Shown piece by piece: positions 28,322 through 28,630 of a DNA stretch of 28,630 nucleotides. Location: positions 1-28,630 of the forward strand of contig CAKSHJ010000014.1 of the NCBI GenBank assembly GCA_934457095.1. Reading direction: 5' to 3'. The notes below the pieces were generated by a model. It did no database searches. It was not told the DNA's origin and saw nothing but the letters and a program-made list of their open reading frames with translations. The stretch comes from an uncultured Eubacteriales bacterium (GTDB lineage Bacteria; Bacillota; Clostridia; Oscillospirales; Acutalibacteraceae). Made by a program: the position numbers and the translations under genes. Position 1 is the stretch's first letter. Each line of letters starts with the position of its first letter.

Positions 28322-28529
28322 CCGACTGATGATGTGCGCGGTTCCGGCGCTTACCTTAGCTGCACCCATGAGCGCTGTGGGGTACATAACCGGGGTAATT
28401 GGTTTCTGGACATCTTTTTGCATGGCGGTAATCTGTTGCGGTGCGCTGGTTGCAATCGCATATTTGCCGCAGCCAAAAAAAGAAAAAACCCCGAGGAGAA
28501 ACTCCACAGGGCAAAAAATGAAAAAATAA
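28302..28529 (+). CDS. Small membrane protein, two helices
   Basis: 75 residues: two hydrophobic stretches (CAVPALTLAAPMSAVGYI and FCMAVICCGALVAIAYL) and a Lys/Arg-rich tail PKKEKTPRRNSTGQKMKK. AGAGAGGG precedes the ATG. Together with the previous gene it forms a pair of short double-helix membrane proteins. The basic tail is encoded over a leftward terminator-like hairpin (28474-28511), which explains its odd composition. Confidence 0.6.
   Translation: MTRKMYNRLMMCAVPALTLAAPMSAVGYITGVIGFWTSFCMAVICCGALVAIAYLPQPKKEKTPRRNSTGQKMKK
28474..28511 (-). terminator. Leftward terminator-like hairpin inside a gene
   Basis: On the minus strand CCC and GGAG pair with CTCC and GGG around TTT, followed by TTTTTTCTTTTTTT. 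It lies in the 3' part of the rightward gene 28302-28529. It would stop leftward transcription coming from beyond the window edge. Confidence 0.5.
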
Positions 28530-28568
28530 CCGTTTTTATTATAACGGAGCATGAAGGAGTTGTCAAGA

Positions 28569-28630
28569 GTGAAAAAATACATGTTAGCGGATTTTGAAAG
28601 TTTTGAAGTGTTAGATGGCAGAATACAGTG
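28569..28630 (+). CDS. 5' end of a further early gene (truncated by the window)
   Basis: GAAGGAG stands 9 nt before GTG 28569, after which the frame stays open to the edge (20 codons beginning MKKYMLADFESFEVLDGRIQ). An ATG four codons later is an alternative. Nothing more can be said about the function. Confidence 0.55.
   Translation, partial: MKKYMLADFESFEVLDGRIQ

Larger units (their letters stand above)
21304..28630. mobile_element. Left arm of an integrated element, probable prophage (partial)
   Basis: Hallmarks in order: a tRNA gene at the boundary, a tyrosine integrase facing the tRNA, a self-cleaving CI-like repressor, a divergent Cro-like gene with operators, then an early rightward operon of small genes with a phage-type DNA methyltransferase. 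Many leftward accessory genes are interspersed, and the sequence is visibly richer in A/T than the chromosome to the left. No structural, packaging or conjugation gene is in the window, so prophage versus ICE is inferred from the CI/Cro switch. The exact left boundary is not proven. Confidence 0.8.

Overview
The window looks like a chromosomal segment from a spore-forming, Gram-positive Clostridia-type bacterium, probably a gut Oscillospirales/Ruminococcaceae relative. The reasons are strong AGGAGG ribosome sites throughout, an alpha/beta small acid-soluble spore protein, a BofC-C-like protein behind a forespore-type promoter, HPr kinase, WhiA, RapZ and a class A PBP. The exact genus cannot be read from the sequence. 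No database search was possible, so all family calls rest on recognised motifs.

Positions 1-21303 are ordinary chromosome. First come a leftward DUF4198/NikM-like protein with a natural poly-His tail, a hypoxanthine-DNA-glycosylase-like enzyme, TspO and a VanY-type carboxypeptidase. Next are two adjacent synthetase genes, gltX and glnS. A tight run hprK-murB-rapZ-whiA-dnaE follows, lacking the glmR/yvcK gene usually found between rapZ and whiA. Then comes a sporulation-flavoured patch: an unknown 174-residue protein, an SASP with a sigma-G-like promoter, a BofC-C-like protein with a sigma-F/G-like promoter, and a PBP1A-type enzyme. Last is a hom-thrB-lysC operon for the aspartate family; lysC carries an internal in-frame ribosome site and start that would make a separate regulatory subunit. 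A tRNA-Pro(GGG) gene ends this part.

From about 21304 to the right edge lies the left arm of an integrated element, most likely a prophage. A tyrosine integrase sits just downstream of the tRNA and points back towards it. It is followed by a YgiT/MqsA-like zinc-finger gene with a tiny partner, a CI/LexA-like self-cleaving repressor and a divergent Cro-like gene. Both repressor-region promoters are readable, and four copies of a TTCAC-N5-GTGAA-type operator are present. To the right runs an early rightward operon of very small genes with a shared leader (TTTAGAA-GGRGGTGAG). It ends in the window with a DNA methyltransferase, an HTH protein, two small membrane proteins and the start of another gene. 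This rightward series is repeatedly interrupted by leftward genes (24264-24809, 24919-25389, 25575-26240, 26444-26638, 26873-27031), most sitting back-to-back with a copy of that leader. They look like accessory (lysogenic-conversion or defence) cassettes.

The most interesting unexplained signals are these: a compact, fully structured candidate small RNA with its own promoter and terminator between int and the ygiT unit (22482-22602); the cassette architecture with a 51-bp near-identical duplicated divergent promoter region; a 24-bp perfect direct repeat bracketing the ygiT unit; an operator overlapping the cro stop codon; and a hairpin that would sequester the ribosome site of a 52-residue leftward gene. 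The element's right end and second attachment site lie outside the window.
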